Below, piece after piece: positions 20,666 to 30,955 of a stretch of DNA of 64,000 nt; the first letter of the stretch is position 1; every line of letters starts with the position of its first letter. Position numbers and translations under genes: made by a program. The stretch spans positions 43,641,431-43,705,430 of the forward strand of contig OY757026.1 of NCBI GenBank assembly GCA_963580285.1, in the 5' to 3' direction. A model generated the notes under the pieces. It had not been told where the DNA came from and made no database searches. It saw nothing but the letters and a program-made list of their open reading frames with translations. The DNA is from Lucinisca nassula (taxonomy: Eukaryota > Mollusca > Bivalvia > Lucinida > Lucinidae).

Positions 20666-21800
20666 TTAGCTCACCTGGAGCACAGGTCAGCTTATGCCGT
20701 GGCCTGTTGTCCGTCGTTAGCTTTTCACATTTTCGACATCTCTTCCCAACCGGAACTCGGATTAAGCTGATACATGGAGATTCAGATTTGCTAAAATGGT
20801 TCCCTTTGGATTTCCAAGATGGCCTCTATGTCGACCATCTTGAAATTCATCCAACGACCTCTCACAAACCAAAGGTTGAGCTGAGCAGAAACTTGATGGA
20901 AGGCATCAGGGGTGACATGGAGAGAAAGTTTTGCTAAAAAACAATCCATTCAGATATCCAACATGGACAATATGGGGGCCATCTTGAAATTCTTCAAATG
21001 ACATCTCCCGAACCAATGGTCGAATTAAGCTGAAACTTGATAAGAGGCATGGGGGTGACATGGAGATTTAGATTTGCTCAAATTTTTCTTTTCCAATAGC
21101 CAAGATGGCCACCGTGGTGGCCATCTTGAAAGTCTTCAAACGACATCTCCTCCCGAACCAAAGGTCAAATTGAGCTGACACTTGATGGGAGGCATCAAGG
21201 TGAAATGAGATTCAGATTTGCTAAAATCATTCCATTCAGATATCCAAAATGGCAGCCATGGTAGCCATCTTGAAATTCTTCAAATGGCATTCCAAACCAA
21301 AGGTTGAATTGAGGTTGAATTTGATTGGAGGCATCAGAAGGACATGGAGATTCAGATTTGCTTAAAATGTTCCATTCCGATATCCGAGATGGCCCCCATC
21401 TTAAAATTCTTCAAATAACCTCCTGAAACCAAAGTCGAATTGAGCTGAAACTTGATGGCAGGCATGAGGAAGTCATAGCTATTGAGATTTGCTAAAATCT
21501 TTCCGTTCCTATATCCATTCTTCAAAGGACATCTCCTCCTGCACCAAAGGTCAAATTGATCTGAAACTTGATGGGAGGCATCAGGGTGACCTGGAGATTC
21601 AGATTTGCCAAAATCGTTCTGTTCTGGTATCCAAGATGGCCACCATGGCAGCCATCTTGAAATTCCTCGAACATCAACTCATCTCCCACCTTCAGAATTG
21701 ATAGACAAAATCTGATGGACAAAATGGCAACCAAGGCACATTGTAATATATGATCAGCCTCATCCAGGTGAGCAATTCTGGCCGACTTGGGCCTCTAGTC
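20666..21800 (-). mobile_element. F1 element, minus strand, ~110-150 bp monomers
   Basis: The minus-strand 3' end is CAGGTGAGCTAA (plus-strand TTAGCTCACCTGGAGCACAGG at 20,666). The minus-strand 5' end is CTAGAGGCCCAAGTCGGCC (21,780-21,798) followed by ATTGCTCACCTGG. The body has about seven monomers with CAAGATGGCCACC, CCATCTTGAAATTCTTCAAA and AGCTGAAACTTGATGGGAGG. It is related to the plus-strand array at 25,250-26,460. Confidence 0.75.
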
Positions 21801-22331
21801 TTCCTAGGACTACCCCTGATAATGCGAATGTCAGCCAAGTACCATTTTTCATGCCTTTGGTGCAAAAAGGCTAAAATCTGGTGCAGTGGAATCCATTAGT
21901 TATCCTTGTGCAGTGGAATCACTAAGGTAAGTCCTTAAAGAATATTGTAATAGTAAGTTGCTCATATAATGACCAATGGAAATCAAACAAGATGTGTGTC
22001 ACAGGATTAAGACTTCTTGAATTAAGACTATTTTTTTCGATTTTGTAGCCCGATTTCATGCCGAAAATGTTTTAATTCCCCATCAGGAAGAGAATGGGGG
22101 ACCACAGAAACGCTCTGTCTATATCCGCACTGCTCGATCTCCAGAATCCTCCAACAGACTTCCATGAAACCCTGGACAAGAATTCTGTTCAGTGAGCTGA
22201 TGCGCAGAACCCATAAATAAACTGCCGATTCTGCCGCCGCCCATCGGGGCTTGAAGAAATAGATGGGCTGCAGGATGCTTCCACGCAGAGCTGAATCCTA
22301 CCCTCACACAAGTACTGATAAACCACTAACT

Positions 22332-22555
22332 TAGAGGATCTAAATATGTTGTAGAAAGGGTTATCCTTTGGAAGCAAGGAATACACCACAGAACTAAAAA
22401 ATATGGAGTGTGTATGTTTTCTAGGCCAGACTAGCTTGTTTCAGCCATTTAGGCCTCATCAGTGACCCTCAAATATTTTCAAAATTCCACAATGGAATCA
22501 ATGATCCCAAAAGAAATTTCACTATGATGTAGGGCAGGGAGACTTTACGGCCTGC
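22332..22555 (-). mobile_element. RZ element (retrozyme-like), minus strand, inside SINE-A
   Basis: On the minus strand it shares with the 30.4 kb copy, in the same order, TCTCCCTGCCCTACATCATA, TGTGGAATTTTGAA, the hammerhead motif, GTTCTGTGGTGTATT and CTTGCTTCCAAAGGATAACC. It has no coding capacity. Its position inside a SINE-A gives clean outer limits. I see no convincing target duplication. Confidence 0.65.
22423..22468 (-). ncRNA. Hammerhead ribozyme motif (RZ copy), minus strand
   Basis: Minus-strand order: GGGTCA (stem I, 22,463-22,468), CTGATGA core (22,456-22,462), a short stem II closed by G-U, GAAA core (22,439-22,442), an imperfect minimal stem III (CAAGCTAG, 22,431-22,438), cleavage triplet GTC (the TC at 22,429-22,430) and TGGCCT (stem I, 22,423-22,428). 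Stem I pairs throughout with G-U wobbles. Stem III is weakened by a substitution, so activity is doubtful. Confidence 0.7.
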
Positions 22556-25014
22556 CCAGGCAAAGCGGTGTGAGTTGGACCGCCCATGCTTATAAACCCT
22601 TTTGGTTTCTTTGGGTGTAGGGCTTGAGATGTCATTTCATCTCAATGTCTGGTCATACACAGTTGGAAGCAACGTCTCCAAAATTACCTTTACAGTGTTG
22701 ACGAAGATGTTAAACCTCAAATCAAACAAACAAAACTTTGCCGATTCAAGGCCATGGCCACAGTTGAAGATCACAAGTTTGATTGAATCTCTGAATTTTG
22801 TGCCCTCTCTAGCTCTTGCAGCCCCGAAGGATTTTCAGTAAACTTTGGCCAATCATACCCCACCATTCTGAATCCCTGAATCCTGTGCCTGCTCCACACC
22901 CCGTAGGACTCCCATTGGCCTAACTGAGTATGTGCAAAACCCCTAACTCAACCACGCCAACCCAATGTGAAGCCACAACTGCAGGTCATCATTTTGAGCC
23001 TTGAATTTCCTATTCATTTTATTCTCTCTTTTAACTCCTGATTCCCACCAGCCCTGGTCAAACACCCGCCAGTAAGATGTGCAGAATGCATAACCACACC
23101 ATGACAACACGAGCTGAAGGCCATAGCTGAAGACCAGGAGTCCCAGCACCGAACCCCATGTCTGCTTCATATCTATTTCACCCCCTGGAAGATTTTCATT
23201 CAACTCCAGCCGAACACTTGCTTTAGTGAGAAGATGTGCAGAAACTGCAACTCAGTCATGCAGACACATGATCATGGTCACAATTAAAGGTAAAAAGCCA
23301 GATCCTCAATCTGGCTCCCCTCCATATCTCCCTACCCCAAGAAGGACCCTCATTCAACTTTGGTCCAATGAAGATCTGAATATGTTGATATGCTGAACCC
23401 ACAGCTCAACCATGCAGACCCCAGATGAAGGTCACAAATGAAGGTCACAAGCTCCAGCCCTTAATTTCCTGTCTGCTCCACATCCCCCGCCCCCACCCAT
23501 GGAAAGATTCTCACTAAACCTAGGTCAAATGAGGGCCAAAAAAGATTATGAGCAGAACCTGCAACTTGAACATCCAGGGCTGAACTGGGTTGGGGAACAA
23601 AGCTGTCCCTCAATCTGCCCTGTTCAATTTTGTAACTGCCAAACACACTGTTTCAAAATCTGAAAGAAATATTTTTTGCACTTGTCATAAAGTATTTAGT
23701 CACTTTTCAATGGAAAACACCAAATTAGGTAATTGAATGAGTACTCTAGCGGCATATCAATATCATATATTTAATAAATGAGTTGAAATGATTCAAAAGA
23801 AACTTGTAGCATGACTATCCTGTCCACTTCCTAACTGAATTTATCTTTTCCTATTTTAATCATCTAATGACTTTTTATTTATTTATTTTCTAAGCTAATG
23901 ATTTTTTACTATACGATTATTTTTTTATATTTATTTATTTACTTAATTTTTTACTTATTTATTAATTTATTTCTTATTTATTTATTCATTTTTGTTTACT
24001 TTTATTTATTCGTTATTTACTTTTATATTATTTATTAATTTACTTTAATTTTAAGTCAACAAAACAGTCATTCTACAAGTTCACAAAGTTATCAAAACTT
24101 GAACAAGAAAGCAATCCAAAGGACACCCATATCGCCCTGCCACAGCCCAACCCAGAATGCTCAAGCAACAGGTTCCACTCATCATCCCACCTAGGCCATA
24201 ATTTGAGTAAAGTTCAATAAAAATCCCTCCATAGGCAAAAGGGAAATAGAGCGGACAGGAAACCATGGATCAAGCGTGACCCTCATCTGCAATCCTCACC
24301 CAGAGCCTGCATGACTAAGCTACGGGTTCAGCATATCATCCCACTCTGCCCAACACTACACCAAAGCACAATGAAAATCCTTCCAATGGCAAGGGGATAT
24401 AGCGGAGAAACAAATATAGAGGCCCAAACTCTGAACCCCTAACCGTGACCATGACCAAGTGACAACACGGCCAAGTCACAGGCCTCGCACACCATCCCAA
24501 TGAGGCAAAGGTTTGACCAAAGTCAAACGAAAACCTACCAAGGGGCTAATGAGACAGCGCCGGCCTGAAACCCAACGTCCAAACTCCGAACAAGGACCAC
24601 CACCTCGAGCGGCCAGGGTGCAATAAGGGACCTGCACCCCAGTGCACCAAGGCAAATATTTGACCAAAGCTCAGTGAAAACTGGCCAAGTGGTATAAGAG
24701 ATATTGTTACAGGAAATTCAAGGATCAAACTCCCTCAATTGAGGCCTTCACCTTGAAGTTGAGTCAGGCACCTTACATCAACTCAATTAGGCCAACATTT
24801 GTCCAAAGTTTAATGAAAATCCCTAAAGGGGCAAAGGAGATATGAAACAGACACAAAACCCAAACAAGTGACCCTCAACAATGAATCAAACCTCGAGTCG
24901 GCATAGCCCATCCATGGGCCCCACACACCAGCTCACTGTGGGAACATTTGACCAAAAGTCTTATGAAATTCCATCAAAGGTCTAGGAAATACTGAGCAGA
25001 CAAGTCTTCAAAAA

Positions 25015-25200
25015 ATGGGAACCATTTTTGTTTGATACAGTTTAAAGAAAAAACCAATCAAAAAGAAAGAAGAATCCCTACCAACTAAATTTCTTGTGCA
25101 TCTCAAACCAACTGCAATACTGCTAGGATAACACCTGACTTTATTCCAGATTTAATACAGGCACTTCTTGACCATCACCATGACCATTGTTTTCACATGA
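25015..25200 (+). repeat. Block Y fragment, also at 29,691-29,900
   Basis: ATTTTTGTTTGATACAG, AGAATCCCTACC and GGCACTTCTTGACCATCACC are shared in order with 29,691-29,870. It joins block X' to the F1 array. No gene was seen. Confidence 0.65.
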
Positions 25201-25269
25201 CAATGTGCCTTGGTGGTCATTTTGTCTATCAGATCACATTGCCTTTAGCAATTCTGAATCTGGGAGATG

Positions 25270-26010
25270 AAAGGACTTTAGAAGAATTTCAAGATGACAG
25301 CCATGGTGGCCATCTTGGATACCAGAACAGATCGATTTTGGCAAATCTGAATCTACGGGTCGCCCTGATGCCTCCCATCAAGTTTCATATCAATTTGACC
25401 TTTGGTTCAGGAGGAGATGTCCTTTGAAGAATGGATATAGGAACGGGAAGATTTAAGTAAATCTCAATCTCCAGGTCGTCCCCATGCCTGCCATAAAGTT
25501 TCAGTTCAATTCGACCTTTGGTACAGGAGGAGGTCACTCGAGGAATTTCAAGATGGCGGCCATGGCTGAACCTGTATCTACGGGTCGCCCTGATGCCTCC
25601 CATCAAATTTCAGCTCAATTCGATCTTTGGTACAGGAGGAGGTCACTTGAGGAATTTCAAGATGGCGGCCATGGCTGAATCTGAATCTACGGGTCGCCCT
25701 GATGCCTCCCATCAAGTTTCAGCTCAATTTGATCTTTGGTACAGGAGGTCACTTAAGGAATTTCAAGATGGCAGCCATGGCTGAATCTGTATCTACGGGT
25801 CGCCCTGATGCCTCCCATCAATTTCAGCTCAATTCGATCTTTGGTACAGGAGGAGGTCAGTTGAGGAATTTCAAGATGGCGACCATGGCTGAATCTGAAT
25901 CTACGGGTCGCCCTGATGCCTCCCATCAAGTTTCAGCTCAATTTGACCTTTGGTACAGGAGTAGGTCACTTGAGGAATTTCAAGATGGTGGCCATCTTGG
26001 ATATCAGAAT
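25270..26010 (+). repeat. ~109 bp tandem repeat
   Basis: CTACGGGTCGCCCTGATGCC starts near 25,353, 25,575, 25,688, 25,792 and 25,900, a spacing of about 104-113 bp in the compact part. The monomers are very similar, implying recent local expansion. Confidence 0.9.
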
Positions 26011-26469
26011 GGAACATTTTAAGCAAATCTGAATCTCCATGGCATCCTGATGCCTTCAATCAAGTTTCACCTCAATTCAACCAAAGCAATGTCATTTGAA
26101 GAATTTCAAGATGTCCACCATGGCTGCCATTTTGGATATCCAAATGGAATGATTTTAGCGAATCTGAGTCTCCATTTCACCCTGATACCTCCCATCAAGT
26201 TTCAGCTCCATTCGACTTTTGGTTCGGGAGAGGTCATTTGAAGAATTTCAAGATGGCCAACACGGCGACCATCTTGGACATTGTAAAGGAACAATTTGAG
26301 CAAATCAAATTTCCATGTCACCCTGAAGCCTCCCACCAAGTTTCAGCTCAATTCGACCAATGGTTCGGGAGGAGATATTGTTTGAAGAATTTCAAGAGTG
26401 GCCATCTTAGATTGTGGTGGCCATCTTAGATATTGGAACGGAACAATTTGAGCAAATCTAAACATTAGG

Positions 26470-26760
26470 AAAACATGTCCGTAAGAAATAATAGCATCCA
26501 ACATGGTGTCAGAAAATGATAAATATTAGTAAAAAATGATAACATCTTTATTATTTTTGCTTCAACATAGATTGGAGGTGCACGTTAGAACCGCCTCAAT
26601 GAGGCGGTTCTAACAAGTACCCACAACCTTTGTTTTATTGAGGCGGTTCTAATGAGCACCCACAATCTATGAATAAGGCAGATAATGTTTACCCTCGTAA
26701 ATCCCAATTTTCTCTATATAAAGTGGGGTTAAGGGGGGGCTTCGTTTCACAGACTTGTTA
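26470..26760. mobile_element. Fold-back MITE (GAACCGCCTC family)
   Basis: The core palindrome GTTAGAACCGCCTCAATGAG is followed by its complement GCGGTTCTAAC at 26,584-26,612. A further GAGGCGGTTCTAA lies at 26,640-26,652. It is inserted in an F1 monomer: CCATCTTAGATATTGGAACG occurs on both sides (26,420 and 26,785). Related copies are at 35,275-35,430 and 63,776-64,000. Confidence 0.7.
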
Positions 26761-27182
26761 TCGTGATTGCCCCCACAGTGGCCATCTTAGATATTGGAAC
26801 GGAACAATTTGAGCAAATCTTAATCTCCAGATACCTCCCATCAAGTTTCAGCTCAATTCGATTATTGGTTCAGGAGATGTCGTTTGCAGAATTTCAAGAT
26901 GGCCCCCATATTGTCCATATTGGATATCTGAATGGATTGTTTTTAGCAAATCTGAATCTCCATGTCATCCCGATGCCTTCCATTTGTTGGATGAATTTCA
27001 AGATGGATTCCATGGTGGCCATTTTGGAAATCCAAATGGAACCATTTTAGCAAATCTGAACCACCATGTATCAACTCAATCTGACTTCCGGTTTGGGAAG
27101 AGATGTCGAAAATGTGAAAAGCTAACGACGAACAACAGACCACGGCATAAGCTGACCTGGAGCTTTGCTCCAGGTGAGCTAA

Positions 27183-27895
27183 TAAATGAAGGCAGTTAAG
27201 TATTTGTTAAAGTATACTTTGTCACAATAAGAGCTCTACAGAGCTTATGGTAGTGGTTTCCGATATGGGGCGTTAAATAAGTCTTCTTTTATCTTTTATA
27301 CATATATATATATATATATATATATGTATAAATGATCTTATGAAATGTAGGGGGCGGGACATGGCTATACTCTGGTGAGCTAAATGAGTGCATAAACAAT
27401 GCTCCAGATTCACAAGGTGGTAACAGGCTTTGTCACTATTATTTGGAACCTATTATAGCACACAAAGCTCAAGCTTGTTTTGAGTGGGACATCCAGTCAA
27501 CACATATGCTTGCATTGAGCATGTCAGTTAAGCAAACCACTCTTTCCTGAGCAGTACACTGAACACTCTTCTGCCTGAACTGGCAACTGCAATTCTTTAA
27601 CCCTTTTTGTACCAAATGGAATCTTCCTCCTTATATATAGCAGGGGTCCATTTAAAAATTTAGGGGTGTCAGGTTGTGTTTTCTTCAAAACTGACTTGGA
27701 AATTGACTTAACTTTTAGCAAACAGTGGAGGCCCTGATCAGACACCACGTTCTGCGGTTACTGATCTGGGCCAGCAAGGTTTGCCAGGGTACCTGTTTTG
27801 GGGTTTCTGGTACTAAATGTGTTAAGCATCTTTAGTGTGAAATGACCGATGAAAAGTTTTCATTGAGATGGATATTGTTCAAGGGGCAGTTTTTT
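27183..27895 (+). repeat. Second copy of the 2,225-3,009 block, carrying a MITE
   Basis: It follows 2,225-2,360 and 2,740-3,009 closely but lacks most of the terminal F1 monomer (joined at 27,365). A (TA)n tract at 27,300-27,326 is expanded relative to 2,340. It is interrupted by the TTAA MITE at 27,601-27,821. Confidence 0.75.
27601..27821. mobile_element. TTAA-flanked MITE (piggyBac-like ends)
   Basis: TTAA at 27,597-27,600 and 27,822-27,825 flanks 221 bp starting CCCTTTTTGTACCA and ending TACTAAATGTG. The copy at 59,261 shows the inverted ends better. The empty site CAATTCTTTAAGCATC is at 2,939-2,954 in the paralogous block. TTAA target duplication is the hallmark of piggyBac-type transposition. 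No transposase is encoded. Confidence 0.8.
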
Positions 27896-28444
27896 TGTTC
27901 GATTTGAGGTTTAACATCCCCGTCAACACTGTATAAGTCATTTTGGAGACGTTGCTTCCAATTTTATGGGACTTTTATCCAATATTCAGATGAAATGACA
28001 TCTCAAGCCCTGCCGCCCAATGTAACCAATAACGTTTATATGCATGGACGGTCAGACTTGCAACACTATTCTTGGGTAGGCTTAAATTTGTTTGTTTGAT
28101 TTGAGGTTTAACGTCCCCGTCACAGTATAGGTCATTTTGGAGACGTTGCTTCCAGTTTCGTGGGACTTTTACCCGACGTTGAGATGAAATGACATCTCAA
28201 GCCCAATGAAACCAATAGGGTTTATATGCATGGGCGGACCGACTCGCACCGCTTTGCCTGGGTAGACTTAAGATCCACTAAGCGGTTTACCGGTACACGT
28301 GTGCCGTCGGTTTCAGCTCTGCGTGGAAGCATCGTGCAACCCATCTATTTCTTCAAGTTCCGATGGGCGGGGACGGGGGTAGGCTTACAACCTAAGCGGT
28401 TTACCAGTACTCCTGTGCAGTCGGTTTAAGCTCTGCGTGGAAGC
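27896..28444 (-). mobile_element. SINE-A interrupted by a second SINE-A
   Basis: The older copy spans 27,896-28,084 and 28,377-28,444. It resumes with TAGGCTTACAACCTAAGCGG, exactly where it was broken. Confidence 0.8.
28085..28376 (-). mobile_element. SINE-A, full copy nested in SINE-A, 11 bp target duplication
   Basis: GGGTAGGCTTA is present at 28,074-28,084 and 28,377-28,387. The 292 bp insert has the complete SINE-A, from the tail (TTTGTTTGATTTGAGGTTTA on the plus strand) to the head (CGATGGGCGGGGACGG). Confidence 0.88.
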
Positions 28445-28809
28445 AGTATCCTGAACAGGAACTACCTGTATTCTATTTGTATAATATTCTGAACAGTCTA
28501 AGTGCCCCTAGTCCCCTAAGCCACAAGTTACAGCCACTTTTTTGCAGGGATACTTAAAAACAAGCATGTCAGTTTCATTCTAGCATGCTAAATGATGCAG
28601 ACATAAGTTTTGGGTACACTTCTGTAAAGTATGAAATACAAGCAGATCATCAGAATGCTTATGCAGTTATAAATTTGTTTTCATTGAAAAGATATGCTAC
28701 CACTACCACCAACCAAACAAAAGATATTTAAAACAATCTTAACTCTACACCATCTTGAAGCTGGGACAATACCACAATCCTACATAAAACTGCAAGCCAT
28801 GCACCATGC
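28445..28809. other. No recognisable feature
   Basis: About 365 bp of moderately AT-rich sequence with no repeat match, protein-like frame or RNA motif that I could support. Confidence 0.5.
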
Positions 28810-29690
28810 TCCGCCACTGCACTAATATCAAAAACAAGTATACATTTCTGTGGTATTTGGGCTTGAAAAAAGTCGAAGTTAAAAATGCAAAAAAGGGGAT
28901 AAAAAACAATTTCATGTTTCTGGAAATAACAATAAGCATATCTCAGACCATCCTACAAAGGCCTGAAAAGTTTCAAAAGGATTGGCCTAAAACTGAAGGA
29001 GGAGTTGCGCAGGCACCTGTATACATTTCTGTAGTATTAGGGCTCGAAAAAAGTCAAAGTTAAAAGTGCAAAATTGTGATAAAAATTATTTCAGGACTCT
29101 GTTAAAACAATATGCTTATCTCCAGACCATGCTAATAGCATTTGTAGAGTTTCAAAAGGATTCGCCAAAAACTGATGGAGGAGTTGCGCACACAAGGTAC
29201 ATACATTTCTATATGAAGTATTAGGGCTCAAAAAAAAGTCCAAGTTGAAAATGCAAAAGAGCGATAAAAATGAATTCAGGATTCTGAAAAAACAATATGC
29301 ATACCTTCAGACCATCTTCAAATCACATATAAAGTTTAAAAAGGATTGGACTAAAACTGTAGGAGGAGTTGCACACACAAGGTACATACTCCCTATGTTT
29401 CTGTTGTATTAGGGCACGAAAAATGTCTAACTTAAAAATGCTAAAAAAGTGATAAAAAATGATTCAAAGATTCTGAAAAAAAAAAAAACAATTTGCATAT
29501 CTTCAGACCATCCTAAAAGCATCTGTAAAGTTTCAAAAGGATTGGCCAAAAAATGTAGGAGGAGTTGCGCACAAGAATGGTGTGGGGCGCAGATGGACGG
29601 ACAGAGACAGATGGACAGAGGGATGGACACAAAATTTCGGAGGGTATAACATAATAACCCGCCACTTTCTGGTGGCGGGGCATAATAAAA
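28810..29690 (+). mobile_element. F4 hairpin-ended element (CCGCCAC family)
   Basis: It starts near TCCGCCACTG (28,810) and has about four and a half ~180 bp monomers (TACATTTCTGTAGTATTAGG, AAAAGTCAAAGTTAAAA, AAACAATATGC, AGACCATC, GTTTCAAAAGGATTGG, GGAGGAGTTGCGCACA). A GGACGGACAGAGACAGATGG tract (29,596-29,630) follows, then the 3' hairpin CCCGCCAC-TTTCTG-GTGGCGGG and CATAATAAAA. The terminal motif CCGCCAC is thus repeated, inverted, at the 3' end, as in F1-F3. A convincing 5' hairpin is not seen. Confidence 0.65.
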
Positions 29691-30175
29691 TGGGAACAAT
29701 TTTTGTTTGATACAGCCGAAATATATACCAATCAAGGAGAAAGTAGAATCCCTACCCACTAATTTCTTGTGCAGCTCAAATCAACTGCAATCTTGCTGGG
29801 ATAACGCCTGACTATTCCAAATTGAATACAGGCACTTCTTGACCATCACCATGACCGTTATGTTTCCACATGACCATCACAACTCCACATGATCATCATC
29901 TCCACAGGACCACCACCATGACCACACGATCACTCATCACTTGGCCATCATATATCCACATGACCATCACCATGATCATGTATCCGCAAGAACATCTCCA
30001 TGACCACAGCAACACCACATGACCACCATAACTCCAAACAACCTGTGACCATGACCATTACCATCTGGTCATGTTATATGCCAGACTCACAGAATGATTG
30101 GCTATGCTGCACTAAAAAGGAAAATAAATAAATGCATGCATAAACAATCACTGCTCTAGATTTACAAGGTGGTAA
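29691..30175 (+). repeat. Block Y with an ATGACCATCAC-rich stretch
   Basis: The left part matches 25,015-25,200. 29,850-30,080 is an irregular CCACATGACCATCACC repeat and ends GATTGGCTATGCTGCACTA, as at 3,440-3,470. No gene was seen. Confidence 0.65.
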
Positions 30176-30333
30176 GAAATAGATGGGCTGTCCAGGCAAA
30201 GCAGTGCGAGTCGGCCTGTCCATGCTTATAAACCCTTTTGGTTCCATGTCTAGTAAAAGTCCCACAAAATTGGAAGCAACACCTCCAAAATGACCTTTAC
30301 AGTGTTGACAGGGACGTTAAACCTCCAATCAAT
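30176..30333 (-). mobile_element. SINE-A, internally deleted
   Basis: AAGAAATAGATGGGCTG is joined directly to TCCAGGCAAAGCAGTGCGAG, skipping about 100 bp of the head side. The tail is intact (GTTGACAGGGACGTTAAACC). Confidence 0.75.
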
Positions 30334-30339
30334 CAAATA

Positions 30340-30605
30340 TTTACAGTTACTGCAGCTGGTGTCTGGGAATGTGTGGCGGCCATAAAATGTCTCCTTGCCC
30401 TACATCATAGTGTAGTTTATATTTTCTTGTCCTTTTGGATCTTGTCCATTTTGGAATTTTGAATATATCTGAGGGTCACTGATGAGGCTTAATTGGCTGA
30501 AACTAGCTAGTCTGGCCCAGAAAACATTACACTTAATATTTTTAAGTTCTGTGGTGTATTTCTTGCTTCCAAAGGATAACCCTTTTATAGAACATATTTG
30601 AATCA
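30340..30605 (+). mobile_element. RZ element (retrozyme-like), plus strand
   Basis: CTGCAGCTGGTGTCTGGGAA, TGTGGCGGCCATAAAATGTC and CTACATCATAGTG precede the hammerhead motif; GTTCTGTGGTGTATTTC and TTGCTTCCAAAGGATAACCC follow. The same parts in the same order occur at 22,332-22,555 (minus) and, in their left half, at 36,730-36,800. It directly follows a SINE-A tail. There is no coding capacity. Confidence 0.7.
30473..30518 (+). ncRNA. Hammerhead ribozyme motif (RZ copy)
   Basis: GGGTCA (30,473-30,478) pairs with TGGCCC (30,513-30,518) as stem I, with one G-U. The cores are CTGATGA (30,479-30,485) and GAAA (30,499-30,502). Stem II is short, 5' GGC with 3' GCT closed by a G-U. Stem III is CTAG/CTAG with no real loop (30,503-30,510). 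The cleavage triplet is GTC, with cleavage expected after C30,512. The core is intact; stem II is weak. Confidence 0.78.
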
Positions 30606-30784
30606 ATTATCTGACACCTTTGATGGCACACAAAGCTCCAGGCTTGTTTGGAGCATGACGTCCGACTTCTGTCATTCAGTTTTTTTAATTAGAACGAAAA
30701 CATATGTAATCTGATGGAATGATAGTCAGAAATAGGCGTGGCTAATTTTAATATTTAGCAGGATAAGGGTTAATTGTAATGTGT

Positions 30785-30955
30785 AGTCTTGTTCTTGTTC
30801 TTCGTATTTTTGTTCCATTGTATAATTTTGAAAATATATTAGGGTCATTACTGACGCCTAGGCAGCCGAGACTAGCAAGTCTGGTCCAGACTTCTTGTAC
30901 ACACTATAGCTTTCAGTTCTGTTTTCCTTGCTTTCAAAGTAGAACTTCTTAAAGA
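30785..30955 (+). mobile_element. Decayed RZ element
   Basis: AGGGTCATTACTGACGCC... GCAGCCGAGACTAGC... GTCTGGTCC (30,841-30,888) aligns with the hammerhead region, but CTGATGA has become CTGACGC and GAAA has become GAGA. Both changes hit the core, so it should be inactive. The downstream TTCAGTTCTGTTTTCCTTGC matches other RZ copies. Confidence 0.6.

Larger units (their letters stand above)
22225..22735 (-). mobile_element. SINE-A split by an RZ (hammerhead) element
   Basis: The head half is at 22,225-22,331 (GCCCATCGGGGCTTGAAG to AGAGGATCT on the plus strand) and the tail half at 22,556-22,735 (TGCCCAGGCAAAGCGGTG to AAACCTCAAATCAAACAAAC). Full copies are continuous across this point. Between the halves lies a ~220 bp RZ element. 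Confidence 0.8.
21860..25060 (+). repeat. Block X', second copy of the 8,110-10,935 block
   Basis: It has the same order as block X: GTGCAGTGGAATCCATTAG, the ~165 bp monomer array, the AT-rich tract (23,850-24,050) and the second ~160 bp array. It differs by a SINE-A insertion near 22,225 that itself carries an RZ element, and by absence of the fold-back and C-tract of block X. Short open frames inside are not protein-like. Confidence 0.8.
25201..27182 (+). mobile_element. F1 element, 5'-truncated, ~110-150 bp monomers
   Basis: Monomers (25,250-26,460, then 26,760-27,110) carry TTTCAAGATGGCGGCCATGG, CTACGGGTCGCCCTGATGCC, CATCAAGTTTCAGCTCAATT and GACCTTTGGTACAGGAGG. The 3' end is CTGACCTGGAGCTTTGCTCC followed by AGGTGAGCTAA (27,151-27,182). 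The 5' hairpin is not found. Frames that stay open through the array reflect a monomer near a multiple of three, not a gene. Confidence 0.75.

Noticed and set aside
25484..26022. Repeat-protein gene in the ~109 bp array
   Set aside because: Frames shift between monomers, and the reverse-strand relative at 20.7-21.7 kb shows no selection for any frame.
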